A DNA stretch of 10,521 bases. Source: Pyrinomonadaceae bacterium. GTDB lineage: Bacteria > Acidobacteriota > Blastocatellia > Pyrinomonadales > Pyrinomonadaceae. How positions within the stretch are numbered: the first letter of the stretch is position 1; each line of letters starts with the position of its first letter. The notes beneath the pieces were generated by a model, which was not told where the DNA came from, ran no database searches, and worked only from the letters and a program-made list of their open reading frames with translations. Shown piece by piece: positions 1-6,829 of the stretch. A program made the translations under genes and the position numbers. Location of the stretch: NCBI GenBank assembly GCA_013695245.1, contig JACDAW010000261.1, positions 1-10,521 on the forward strand. The letters are read 5' to 3'.

Positions 1-176
1 TCAAAGAATTGCTTTCCCGCACCGCCCGCCTCTACCCCCGCATCTTCCAGCGCCTCCGCGAACACTTGGGCGCGCGCGGCACGCTTTGGTGGCTCGCCGG
101 AATCGGTGAAGCCGTCTGGCACGACCGGCGCGAGCAGTCGGGCGAGGCGGAAAACTTGACGGAAGTGGGCAGGTAA
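1..176 (+). CDS. 3' end of an unrecognised protein (partial)
   Basis: Reading from base 3, an open frame of 57 codons runs from the left edge to a TAA at 174-176. Third codon positions are almost all G or C, as expected for a real gene in this GC-rich genome, which is the main support for the call. The visible C-terminus has an Arg-rich amphipathic stretch (ARLYPRIFQRLREHLG), then a Trp-rich hydrophobic patch (GTLWWLAGIGEAVW), then a polar acidic tail. I do not recognise the family from these residues and assign no function. It converges on the 98-aa gene at 308-604. No convincing hairpin-plus-T-run terminator follows it. Confidence 0.6.
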   Translation, partial: KELLSRTARLYPRIFQRLREHLGARGTLWWLAGIGEAVWHDRREQSGEAENLTEVGR

Positions 177-307
177 AAACTGCAAGCCCCCGCTTCAATA
201 GCCGCTTTGTGCTGCGAAGCATATTTGTTGGATGTGCGCGCACGGGCGACGAAATCACTTGCACGGCAAGTTACTCCTAGTCTCACCGATAAATCCTTGT
301 TCTTACT
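177..307. other. Intergenic region between two convergent genes
   Basis: These 131 bases separate the stop of the left-edge gene from the stop of the 98-aa gene. They contain a 10-bp palindrome (GTGCGCGCAC, near 235-244) and a small perfect hairpin at 257-271, with stem ACTTGC/GCAAGT and loop ACG. Neither is followed by a clear T-run on either strand, so I do not call an intrinsic terminator. No RNA gene is visible. Confidence 0.4.
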
Positions 308-604
308 CTAGCTTGCTTGCTTCGTATCTTTGTTTCGCGGAGGAGCATCGCATTCCGTAGCATCCCAGAAAATATGAATCTCACATTCTTTGGGGTTGAA
401 TTTCCCTTTCCACAAAAGAGTCGGCGGAGTGCCTTGCTTGAAAATCTGCACGCAGGCGATGTGCGGGTCTGTCGGTTCGCCGCTCCTCTTCTTGCGCTTA
501 TACTTGAACGGGCGTTTGGAGTTGCTTGAAGGCTTACTCTCTAATTGTTCATCGGTTTCGATGTCGAAAGAGCTGTCTTTAATCAGCACTGGTGGGTCGG
601 GCAT
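308..604 (-). CDS. 98-aa protein of unknown function, downstream of the kinase
   Basis: I do not recognise this protein. The start is well supported: ATG at 604-602 is preceded by a perfect AAAGGAG six bases upstream. The N-terminal 29 residues are acidic and Ser-rich. A dense basic cluster follows at residues 30-40 (KRPFKYKRKKR), then a C-terminal half with alternating hydrophobic residues suggesting beta strands (ACVQIFKQG, TLLWKGKF, CEIHIFW). It has three Cys (51, 74, 85) and no signal peptide or membrane segment, so it is probably cytosolic. It begins 41 nt after the kinase stop on the same strand, so the two are likely co-transcribed. The basic patch could bind nucleic acid or an acidic partner, but that is speculation. 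The gene is probably real, with unknown function. Confidence 0.72.
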   Translation of the reverse strand: MPDPPVLIKDSSFDIETDEQLESKPSSNSKRPFKYKRKKRSGEPTDPHIACVQIFKQGTPPTLLWKGKFNPKECEIHIFWDATECDAPPRNKDTKQAS

Positions 605-610
605 CTTATT

Positions 611-617
611 CTCCTTT
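611..617 (-). promoter_or_regulatory. Ribosome binding site of the 98-aa gene
   Basis: AAAGGAG on the minus strand sits six bases before the ATG at 604. It is the main evidence that this small ORF is translated. It lies in the 41-nt gap after the kinase stop, which fits an operon. Confidence 0.75.
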
Positions 618-645
618 AAAAGTTGAAGTTCAGTTCAGTATCCGT

Positions 646-3600
646 TTAGCGAGCACCGCTAACGCTTTCATTTAGTTGCTTGCGGTAAATCTTTATGTCG
701 GGTCGGGCGTTGTAGTTGTTGAAAGCTTCATCGCCCCACCTTTGTTGAAGCTGCGAAAGAAGATTTGAAGCGCGCGAGAATGCTTCGCGCGCCGCGTCAA
801 CGTCGTTAACGCGCTGGCTCGCGCGACCCGCGATGAGCCATGCGCGCCACTCGGAATCCATCTGCCCGGCGCGCTTAAAAATCGCTTGTGCTTGTAGTGC
901 GTTTTCGCTCGCGCCTTGCAGTTCGCCGTGTTCGAGTAGTGCTTCGGCAAAAGCTGCTAGTGCTTTTGCGAGCAAAGATGAATTGTTCAACTCTTTCGCG
1001 CCGCCGACCGCTTCTTGGCACGGTTCTACACCTTGGCGCGGCGAGCCAGCGAGAGCTTGCGCCAGTCCGAGCGTAAATTTTGCTTCAATTGCCACGTCCT
1101 TGTATTGCTCGTCTGCCAAATCGCGCGCTTGACGACTTTTATCTTGAGCTACTTGAAAGCGCCGCTGGCTGAGCGCCATCCGTGCGTTCGCAAGATAGCT
1201 CCAAGCAAGTAATTGCTTGTAATTATTGGCGGGACGGGCAGCGATTGACAACGCCTGATTTAGCGCAGCGTAAGCTTCTTCGTAACGGCCGACGCGCCAG
1301 AGCGAATCGCTACGGCCGAGCAAATTGTACCCAACGCTTGGTTGATCGTTGAGCGAGGTGTTGATCGCATAGCTTTCGTTGTAGTGTTCGAGGGCTTCTA
1401 GATAACGCTCTTGATCAGTGAGCACGGTGCCAATGCTGTTGTGCGATAGAGCCATCTGCTGTGAATCGTTGAGTTGCACGGCAAGTTGAAGTTGTTGCTC
1501 GAAGGCGCGGAGCGCAGCATTGTCATCGCCTTTTTGAAAATTGACGCGACCCGTCAAGTAGAGGGCTTGCGTCGCCTCTTTGCGGTAGCCTCCCTGTTGG
1601 TAAAAAGCAAGGGCTTGCTCAATATAGCTCAGTCCTTCGTCGGGTCTGAATTGCTGAACGTATAGGCTTGCGAGCGAGAGTTGGGCGCGCGCGGCGTTGC
1701 GGCGCGCTTTGTAACGCTCCGCAAAATCGAGCGCCTGTTTGAAATACTTTTCAGCTTCACTCAATTCGCCGCGCACATAGAAGGCATTACCGAGATCGAT
1801 CAGACCGCGCACGACGAGCGTCTCCATGCCGCTCGCCTGCGCGAGGCGTATCGCTTCGCCCGCGTATCGTTCAGCCTGTGGTGTGTCTCCTTCGGTGGAG
1901 TAGATACTGCTGAAACTTAGAAGCGTTTTGATCTGCTGGTAATTGTTATTCGTTGTTCGCGCCATATCAAGCGCGCGTCGGAGAAAGGTCTGCGCTTCAG
2001 CAACTTTGCCGCTTCTGTCCAAGAGAGCACCGCGTTGGTAGATGACTTCCGTCTGACCTTCGATGTTGCCGGAAGTTTGGTAAATGGTTTCTGCGCGGGC
2101 AAATGCCGCGTCTGCTTTCGCTGTGTCTTGTTGCCGTCCGTGAAGTATTCCGAGACGCAAGAAGGCGGTAGCGTAATCAACATCACGCTTCGTCGCCTCT
2201 GTATAGCTGGCAATTGCATCCGGCAAATTGTCCATTTTTTCATACGCGCGCCCCAAATCAACATAGACTTGCGGGTTGCCGTCGGAAAGAGCGGCAAGCC
2301 GGCGGTAGTTTTCCAAAGCCTGCGCGTAGTTGCGCATCACCGTTGCGGTGATGGCGTCGAGATAAAGCGCGTCGGTGGTGCGCAGAGCCGAGCGGTCGAG
2401 ATTAAGTGTGCCGATTTGTAACAGTTCGTCTTTCGCCCGATCCGTGTTGTCTAACTCAGTCCACGCTTCGGCAAGGCGTGCGTGCGCGAGCGCGAATTGA
2501 TTATCGATCTCGATGGCGCGCATTAAAGCCCGACTCGCTTGATAATAAGCTCCGTCGCGCAAAGCGCCCGCCCCTGTTTCATACCAACGCGCGGCTTCGG
2601 GCGTGGGCGTATGCACCCTCCCGCCGCGCCATCGCGCGAGCGTCCACACACCCGCAAACGCGACGAGCAGAACGGAAATAATCATTGCGATTGACAGGCG
2701 CGGACGTTGCAACGCGTAGGAGAGTGATGGCGGAATAGAGGGCGGAGTGGCGGCGGAAGATTGAGCGCGTTGCAGCACGTGCCGACGGTCGGCGATGGCT
2801 GAGCTAGAATGAACACCACGCAAATCGTTGAGCAGATCGTCGGCGGTTTGGTAACGCTCCGAGGGGTTCTTAGCTAGGGCGCGAAGCGCGATGCGATCAA
2901 GATCGGGCGGCACGTTCGGGTTGAATTGCGACGGCGGTGGCGGATCGAATTGGATCACCTGCGCGACGATCTCGATCACGTTTGAGCCGGAGAAGGGAGG
3001 GCGTCCCGCCACGCATTCGTAGAGTATCACGCCGAGCGCGAAGAGATCGCTGCGGGCGTCAACAATCGCGCTTTTAGCTTGCTCCGGCGAAAGATAAAGC
3101 GGTGTGCCGAGCACGATGCCGCTTCCGGTGCGAGTGCCGATGATGGTGTCGGCATCTAAGTTGATCGTCTCGGCGCGGTCGTTGTTTAGCTGTTTCGACA
3201 ATCCGAAGTCGAGCACCTTCACACGGTCGCGTTCGTCAACGATGATGTTTGACGGCTTGATGTCCCGATGCACGATGCCGCGCCCATGGGCTTCGCTGAG
3301 GGCATCCGCTACGTCCTCAATGATTTTGAGCGAGCGGTGAAGCGTGAGTTGGTTTTTGACGATCAATGCGTAGAGGGTTTCGCCGCGCACGAGTTCCATG
3401 ACGATGAAAGGTTGACCGTCAGTGGTTTCGCCGTAATCGTAAACGGCGGCGATGTGCGGATGAGAAAGTGAGGAGACGAGGCGCGCTTCGCGCAGGAATC
3501 TTGTTCGCCAGCCGTGTTCGTCCGGCGTGACGGTCGGGAATTTGATGGCGACGCGACGATGCAGAAGCGTGTCTTCGGCCGTATAGACGGTGCCCATGCC

Positions 3601-3654
3601 GCCCTCGCCGAGCGGTTCGATGATGCGGTAATGCGAAACGGTTTGACCGAGCAT
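646..3654 (-). CDS. Membrane-anchored Ser/Thr protein kinase with C-terminal TPR array
   Basis: This is a Hanks-type kinase that phosphorylates proteins on Ser/Thr using ATP. From the ATG at 3654 it has 1002 residues. The kinase domain spans about 9-280: glycine loop GEGGMG (16-21), ATP-anchoring K38 in VAIK, helix-C E56, HRD at 129-131 with K133 and N136, DFG at 149-151, and SPE at 189-191 in place of APE. All catalytic residues are present, so it should be active. The activation loop (152-188) is long and Thr-rich, typical of autophosphorylation. A Ser/Pro-rich linker leads to one membrane helix at about 320-340. The rest (about 350-985) is a dozen or more TPR-like units, predicted periplasmic, so it could sense or scaffold partners outside the membrane. 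An upstream GTG (3711) would add 19 residues but lacks a ribosome site; the protein opening MLGQTVSHYRI fits this kinase class. The 98-aa gene follows closely. Confidence 0.95.
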   Translation of the reverse strand: MLGQTVSHYRIIEPLGEGGMGTVYTAEDTLLHRRVAIKFPTVTPDEHGWRTRFLREARLVSSLSHPHIAAVYDYGETTDGQPFIVMELVRGETLYALIVKNQLTLHRSLKIIEDVADALSEAHGRGIVHRDIKPSNIIVDERDRVKVLDFGLSKQLNNDRAETINLDADTIIGTRTGSGIVLGTPLYLSPEQAKSAIVDARSDLFALGVILYECVAGRPPFSGSNVIEIVAQVIQFDPPPPSQFNPNVPPDLDRIALRALAKNPSERYQTADDLLNDLRGVHSSSAIADRRHVLQRAQSSAATPPSIPPSLSYALQRPRLSIAMIISVLLVAFAGVWTLARWRGGRVHTPTPEAARWYETGAGALRDGAYYQASRALMRAIEIDNQFALAHARLAEAWTELDNTDRAKDELLQIGTLNLDRSALRTTDALYLDAITATVMRNYAQALENYRRLAALSDGNPQVYVDLGRAYEKMDNLPDAIASYTEATKRDVDYATAFLRLGILHGRQQDTAKADAAFARAETIYQTSGNIEGQTEVIYQRGALLDRSGKVAEAQTFLRRALDMARTTNNNYQQIKTLLSFSSIYSTEGDTPQAERYAGEAIRLAQASGMETLVVRGLIDLGNAFYVRGELSEAEKYFKQALDFAERYKARRNAARAQLSLASLYVQQFRPDEGLSYIEQALAFYQQGGYRKEATQALYLTGRVNFQKGDDNAALRAFEQQLQLAVQLNDSQQMALSHNSIGTVLTDQERYLEALEHYNESYAINTSLNDQPSVGYNLLGRSDSLWRVGRYEEAYAALNQALSIAARPANNYKQLLAWSYLANARMALSQRRFQVAQDKSRQARDLADEQYKDVAIEAKFTLGLAQALAGSPRQGVEPCQEAVGGAKELNNSSLLAKALAAFAEALLEHGELQGASENALQAQAIFKRAGQMDSEWRAWLIAGRASQRVNDVDAAREAFSRASNLLSQLQQRWGDEAFNNYNARPDIKIYRKQLNESVSGAR

Positions 3655-3663
3655 GGTTTCGGA

Positions 3664-3670
3664 CTCCTTT
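3664..3670 (-). promoter_or_regulatory. Ribosome binding site that decides the kinase start
   Basis: AAAGGAG on the minus strand lies nine bases before the ATG at 3654. It favours that start over the in-frame GTG at 3711, which has no purine-rich site at a usable distance. Confidence 0.8.
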
Positions 3671-3826
3671 GAATCCGAAGGCGCAGACGGGAAACGGAAG
3701 AAAGAAAACACCGGGAGCGCTGATGCGAAGCGCCCCTTTTGAAGCGACCAAAAGCAGTAACGCGAGAGTGCGGGTATTCTGCGTTAACTCAGGAGCTTTT
3801 TCAAGATAAATCAGACGAGTAAATTT

Positions 3827-3838
3827 CTGCTTAAGCAG
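3827..3838. repeat. 12-bp perfect palindrome CTGCTTAAGCAG
   Basis: This sequence is its own reverse complement over 12 bases. It lies 173 bp upstream of the kinase start in the divergent intergenic region. A dimeric regulator could bind here, but no regulator is known for it and the promoter position is unresolved. Confidence 0.5.
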
Positions 3839-3884
3839 GCAAGCGGTCATTCTCTGAAGCGCTCCATTTGCGTCCACGAAGGGC

Positions 3885-3922
3885 TTTGCCGCGAAGAAGA
3901 AAAACTTGCTTTGCGCGGCAAA
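3885..3922. repeat. Inverted repeat with 9-bp arms
   Basis: TTTGCCGCG (3885-3893) and CGCGGCAAA (3914-3922) are perfect reverse complements separated by 20 A-rich bases. No T-run follows on either strand, so this is not a standard intrinsic terminator. It sits roughly midway between the two divergent starts and could be an operator or an RNA stem; the role is unknown. Confidence 0.5.
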
Positions 3923-4015
3923 TCTGCGGCATACTCCGAATCGTTAAGTTCCTTCTCTCGCGCCGATTCCCTCGATTGAATCGCGCCTGTCCGTGAAAAG
4001 TTTGGCGACAAGCGA

Positions 4016-4062
4016 AGCGGCTGAAAGGAGAGCGAGGTTGGAGTTAGCGAGAAGCCGCTCTC
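4016..4062 (+). repeat. Overlapping stems in the probable RRM leader
   Basis: Two alternative pairings share the same right arm. AGCGGCT (4016-4022) can pair with AGCCGCT (4053-4059), or GAGAGCG (4028-4034) with CGCTCTC (4056-4062). The two stems are mutually exclusive. They lie 120-166 bases before the RRM start, so they would be in its leader RNA if transcription begins upstream. Seven-base stems can occur by chance in sequence of this composition. Confidence 0.3.
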
Positions 4063-4167
4063 AAAGTTTTAGAGCATCGGGCGCGTCGTCGTCGCCTCGA
4101 AGAAGAAAGAGAAGCAACTGCCTTCAAATCTTCCACGAACAAAAAGCGCCCGCGCTTCCTTACGTTT

Positions 4168-4174
4168 AAAAGGA
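4168..4174 (+). promoter_or_regulatory. Ribosome binding site of the RRM gene
   Basis: AAAAGGA lies seven bases before the ATG at 4182 and supports that start. Confidence 0.7.
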
Positions 4175-4181
4175 AAAAGAC

Positions 4182-4559
4182 ATGAGCACGAAACTCTTTG
4201 TAGGAAACCTCTCTTTCAGCACAACAGGCGAAGAACTGCGCGAACTGTTTGCGCAGGCCGGAACGGTCGAATCTGCGTCGGTCGTCGAAGACCGCGAGAC
4301 GGGACGTTCGCGCGGCTTCGCGTTCGTCGAAATGGCGACGCCGGAAGAAGCTGCGGCAGCGATTCAACAATTAAACGGCCAGGAATTCGGCGGACGCGCA
4401 TTAACCGTCAACGAGGCGAAACCAAAAACTGATCGCGGCGGTTATGGCGGCGGCGGCAATCGCGGCGGCGGTGGTGGTCGCGGAGGCTATGGCGGAGGTG
4501 GAGGGGGCGGCTACGGTGGTGGCGGTGGCGGACGTGAAGAACGCGAACCGCGCTGGTGA
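4182..4559 (+). CDS. Small RRM-family RNA-binding protein with glycine-rich tail
   Basis: This 125-aa protein has one RNA recognition motif at residues 3-80 and binds single-stranded RNA in the cytoplasm. RNP2 is LFVGNL (5-10) and RNP1 is RGFAFVEM (44-51), so the aromatic RNA-stacking positions F6, F46 and F48 are present. The tail (86-117) is almost pure Gly with scattered Tyr, Arg and Asn, in GGYGGGG-like units, and the protein ends in a charged REEREPRW. The architecture matches the short bacterial glycine-rich RRM proteins best known in cyanobacteria, some of which are cold-induced. Post-transcriptional regulation or RNA chaperoning is the likely role, with targets unknown. The start is fixed by the ribosome site and by the short distance to the first RRM strand. 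It is transcribed away from the kinase and ends at a long hairpin. Confidence 0.95.
   Translation: MSTKLFVGNLSFSTTGEELRELFAQAGTVESASVVEDRETGRSRGFAFVEMATPEEAAAAIQQLNGQEFGGRALTVNEAKPKTDRGGYGGGGNRGGGGGRGGYGGGGGGGYGGGGGGREEREPRW
4437..4532 (+). repeat. Glycine-codon repeat tract in the RRM gene
   Basis: This 96-bp stretch of mainly GGN codons encodes the GGYGGGG-like tail. Synonymous third bases vary (GGC, GGT, GGA, GGG), so it is not a pure microsatellite, although slippage could change the tail length between strains. Confidence 0.75.
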
Positions 4560-4562
4560 ATT

Positions 4563-4650
4563 AAAAGGTAAAAGTAAAAAGGTATAGGGCAAAAGTGAAG
4601 ACGGAAAGAAATTCTCCCTCTTCACTTTTGCTTTTTTACTTTTACCTTTT
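4563..4650. terminator. Long heptamer-based inverted repeat, likely bidirectional terminator
   Basis: The outer arms, 4563-4580 and 4633-4650, are perfect reverse complements over 18 bases. The inner arms, 4589-4600 and 4620-4631, are perfect over 12 bases around a 19-nt loop. The only interruption is 8 bases on the left (4581-4588) against one on the right (4632). The structure begins 4 bases after the RRM stop, and its right arm touches the TAA of the M28 gene (4650-4652). With an A-rich left arm and T-rich right arm it gives a hairpin with U-rich RNA from both sides, which suits convergent genes. Both arms read as degenerate 7-base units such as GTAAAAG, TAAAAAG, GCAAAAG and TGAAGAG. Termination is inferred from structure and position. 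Confidence 0.75.
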
Positions 4651-6764
4651 TACTTCCTCGCCGCGGGCGTGATGCGCAACTGCAGATGCTTATCTCCGCG
4701 CACAATTTCAACTTCGTAAACTTGCCCGGCGCGCATCTCGGCGAGCGCGTAAGTGTAATCGTAAACATTGCGCACGTCGCGTCCGGCCATGCGTACAATG
4801 CGGTCACCCGCTTTTAATCCGGCGCGCTCGGCTGGCGAGTCAGCGCGCACGCCGTCAATCAAAACCCCGTCGCTCGTATCCGCATAATTCGGGAGCGTGC
4901 CTAAGAAGACGCGGAAGCCCGGCGTCGCTCGCGTCGCCGCGTCGCTTCGCGCTGTCTGATACGTCGGGCGTGCCGTTCGTTTGTCCAACTGTCGCACCAC
5001 GTCTTGCACGAAACTTGCAATGCGCGCTTCCGTGTCATAGTTGATCTTCTCGGCGGTGTCGGAAGGTTTGTGATAGTCGGCGTGTGTGCCTGTGAAGAAA
5101 AAGAGCACGGGAATTCGTTTGGCGTAAAACGAAGCGTGATCGCTCGGCCCGAAGCCGTCTTCGTTCAGCGTGAGATCAAACAATTTAAGAAAATTGCTTG
5201 TGTCGTGCTGCGCAGAGTTACGATCTTGAACAGCGTTGCGCTCTGACGGCGCGGGCGTCTGCGAATCAGAATCTGCTCTGCCGCGATCATTGACACTTCG
5301 GCGGTGAGTGGCTTGCGACTGAGACAACTGCTCCCGTGTAAATTTGTTAGTGTTAGCTTCTTCCAAAATGCCACGCCACTCAGTCGCAGTGCCGACGCCG
5401 CCGATGATCAACTTGTTATCTTTGGCGCGCCCGATCATGTCCATGTTGATCATCGCCACGGTTTGCGCAAGCGGCACGACCGGATTGTTGACGTAAAAGT
5501 TTGATCCGAGCAAGCCTTCCTCTTCGCCGCTAAAAGCGATGAAAAGAAGTGTGCGGCGCGGTTTATCGCGCGCCGCTGCAAATGTGCGGGCAAGCTCTAA
5601 AAGAGCGGCGATGCCCGAAGCGTTATCATCCGCGCCGTGATGAATCTCGCCACGTTCGTTGTCGCCATCTGCGGCGAGGCTGCCCGTGCCCCCGCGCCCC
5701 AAGTGATCGTAATGCGCGCCGATGATGATCGCCTCTGATTTCAATCTCGCATCTGCGCCTTCGAGAACGCCGACGACGTTGGCTGCCGGAGCTTCACGCC
5801 GTAAGAGATCGATTTGAATGTTAAGCGTGACGGCTTTGAGCGCGATGGAAAGATTTCGGCGCGCAGCGTGAGCTGATTGTGAGTTGTCCGAACTCGTCGC
5901 CGCTTCTTGGCCGCGCAATGAGGCGAGCGTTTTTTCCAAGTCATCAAGGGGAGGCGCAATACCGCCGCTCTCAAGAATGCGCCGCGCCGCCGCACGCGAG
6001 ATTGCGGCTACTGGTAAACCTGCATCGCTGGTACCGCCGCTCCCCGCATCAAAGCGCAAACGCGCGAGCCGGTCGTCATTAAAATTTTGTTCCTTCGTAA
6101 TAATGATTAGCGCAAGCGCGCCAGCCCCACGCGCCATAGCTGCTTTGCGTCGTAAATCCGCGTAAGCACCAAACTCGCTGTGCGGATTGTTAGCGTCCGG
6201 CGCTCCATCAAAGGCAAGAACGATGCGCCCTTTCGCGTCAACGCCCGCGTAATCATTCCAATGAAGCTCGTCGGCTTTGATACCGTAGCCGACAAAAGCG
6301 ACGGGCAGTTTTTCGAGATTTCCGTTCGCCGACCATGCGAGCGGCATCCAATCTTCACCGAAACGCAAATCGAGCGAAGCCGCGCGACTTGCGTTTCGTT
6401 CTTCAATTGCGGCCGTCGGCGAAAACAGCATCCGATTGTTTTTGCCCGCTTCGACACGCGCGACAAAAGGGAAGCGTTGCATGTATTGTCCGTGATACTC
6501 GCCGGAGTCTTTCGCCGTGTATGGCTTGTCGAAACCCGGTCGTAAGCCGTAACGGGCAAATTCCTTAGCGATGTAGCGCGCCGCCGCGTCCGCCCCTCTC
6601 GTGCCGGTGCGCCTACCCTCCAACTCATCGGATGCAAGATAGGTGACGTGAGCGCGTAGGCGTTTAACGTCGGGCGCTCTCTCAATTGCGCGTTGCTGAG
6701 ATTGCGCGAGAGCACTGGCGGTGAGAACAAAGAAGAGAAGGAAACGGAAAGCTGTGTGTCGCAT
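4650..6764 (-). CDS. Secreted M28 zinc peptidase with PA and PDZ domains
   Basis: This 704-aa protein is predicted to be a two-zinc aminopeptidase acting outside the cytoplasm. A signal peptide (1-20, ending ALA before Gln21) starts it. A PA-like insert covers about 150-265. M28 metal and catalytic motifs follow: H351 in GAHYDHLG, the Asp pair D379-D380 in GADDNASG, E414-E415 in SGEEEGLLGS, D442 in INMDMIG, and H543 in GPSDHASF. All expected ligands are present. A PDZ domain (about 615-700) ends the protein and probably binds peptide C-termini or regulates activity. A polar stretch of about 47 residues (477-523) between D442 and H543 looks like an insertion. The ATG at 6764 fits the signal peptide but has no clear Shine-Dalgarno; the gene starts 65 nt after the PD40 gene. 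Its stop touches the hairpin. Exact substrates cannot be read from the sequence. Confidence 0.93.
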   Translation of the reverse strand: MRHTAFRFLLFFVLTASALAQSQQRAIERAPDVKRLRAHVTYLASDELEGRRTGTRGADAAARYIAKEFARYGLRPGFDKPYTAKDSGEYHGQYMQRFPFVARVEAGKNNRMLFSPTAAIEERNASRAASLDLRFGEDWMPLAWSANGNLEKLPVAFVGYGIKADELHWNDYAGVDAKGRIVLAFDGAPDANNPHSEFGAYADLRRKAAMARGAGALALIIITKEQNFNDDRLARLRFDAGSGGTSDAGLPVAAISRAAARRILESGGIAPPLDDLEKTLASLRGQEAATSSDNSQSAHAARRNLSIALKAVTLNIQIDLLRREAPAANVVGVLEGADARLKSEAIIIGAHYDHLGRGGTGSLAADGDNERGEIHHGADDNASGIAALLELARTFAAARDKPRRTLLFIAFSGEEEGLLGSNFYVNNPVVPLAQTVAMINMDMIGRAKDNKLIIGGVGTATEWRGILEEANTNKFTREQLSQSQATHRRSVNDRGRADSDSQTPAPSERNAVQDRNSAQHDTSNFLKLFDLTLNEDGFGPSDHASFYAKRIPVLFFFTGTHADYHKPSDTAEKINYDTEARIASFVQDVVRQLDKRTARPTYQTARSDAATRATPGFRVFLGTLPNYADTSDGVLIDGVRADSPAERAGLKAGDRIVRMAGRDVRNVYDYTYALAEMRAGQVYEVEIVRGDKHLQLRITPAARK

Positions 6765-6829
6765 AAAACTCGCAAAAGGTGAAACAGAAAATCAGTGCGC
6801 TTTTATAAACACGGTAATCTAACTTCGGG

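Larger units (their letters stand above)
3655..4181. promoter_or_regulatory. Divergent intergenic region between the kinase and RRM genes
   Basis: These 527 bases must carry promoters for both the kinase (leftward) and the RRM gene (rightward). I could not pick a -10/-35 pair with confidence on either strand. The region contains a 12-bp palindrome (3827-3838), a 9-bp inverted repeat with a 20-nt spacer (3885-3922), and two overlapping stem possibilities at 4016-4062. No open frame with its own coding bias is visible: the longer minus-strand frames are extensions or shadows of the kinase gene. If transcription of the RRM gene starts in the middle of the region, its leader would be long, as in some cold-regulated RNA-binding protein genes; this is inference. 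Confidence 0.6.

Noticed and set aside
1..264. Minus-strand 87-aa frame with GTG start and an AGGAG nine bases upstream
   Set aside because: Most of it is the antisense of the left-edge gene, whose frame has strong GC third-position bias. The product is Arg/Gly-rich with no domain pattern. The ribosome-like site is probably chance.
646..2600. Repeats within the kinase gene as DNA-level tandem repeats
   Set aside because: The periodicity is at protein level (TPR units of about 34-40 residues) and the DNA has diverged; no tandem nucleotide repeat was seen.
3419..3877. 152-aa minus-strand frame overlapping the kinase start
   Set aside because: Its second half is the kinase N-terminal region read in another frame and is Arg/His-rich. 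The first half is intergenic and has no ribosome site or recognisable domain.
4401..4625. 74-aa minus-strand frame rich in Ala and Thr opposite the RRM gene
   Set aside because: It is the antisense of the glycine-codon tract and the terminator hairpin; the composition is explained by the GGN repeats.
6107..6775. 222-aa minus-strand frame over the M28 N-terminal half
   Set aside because: It is the shifted frame of the well-supported M28 gene, with no coherent domain; the signal peptide and PA domain are in the other frame.
6765..6829. Possible internal promoter before the M28 gene (TATAAA on the minus strand)
   Set aside because: A TATAAA is present, but I found no convincing -35 at the right distance, and the gap is short enough for co-transcription with the PD40 gene.
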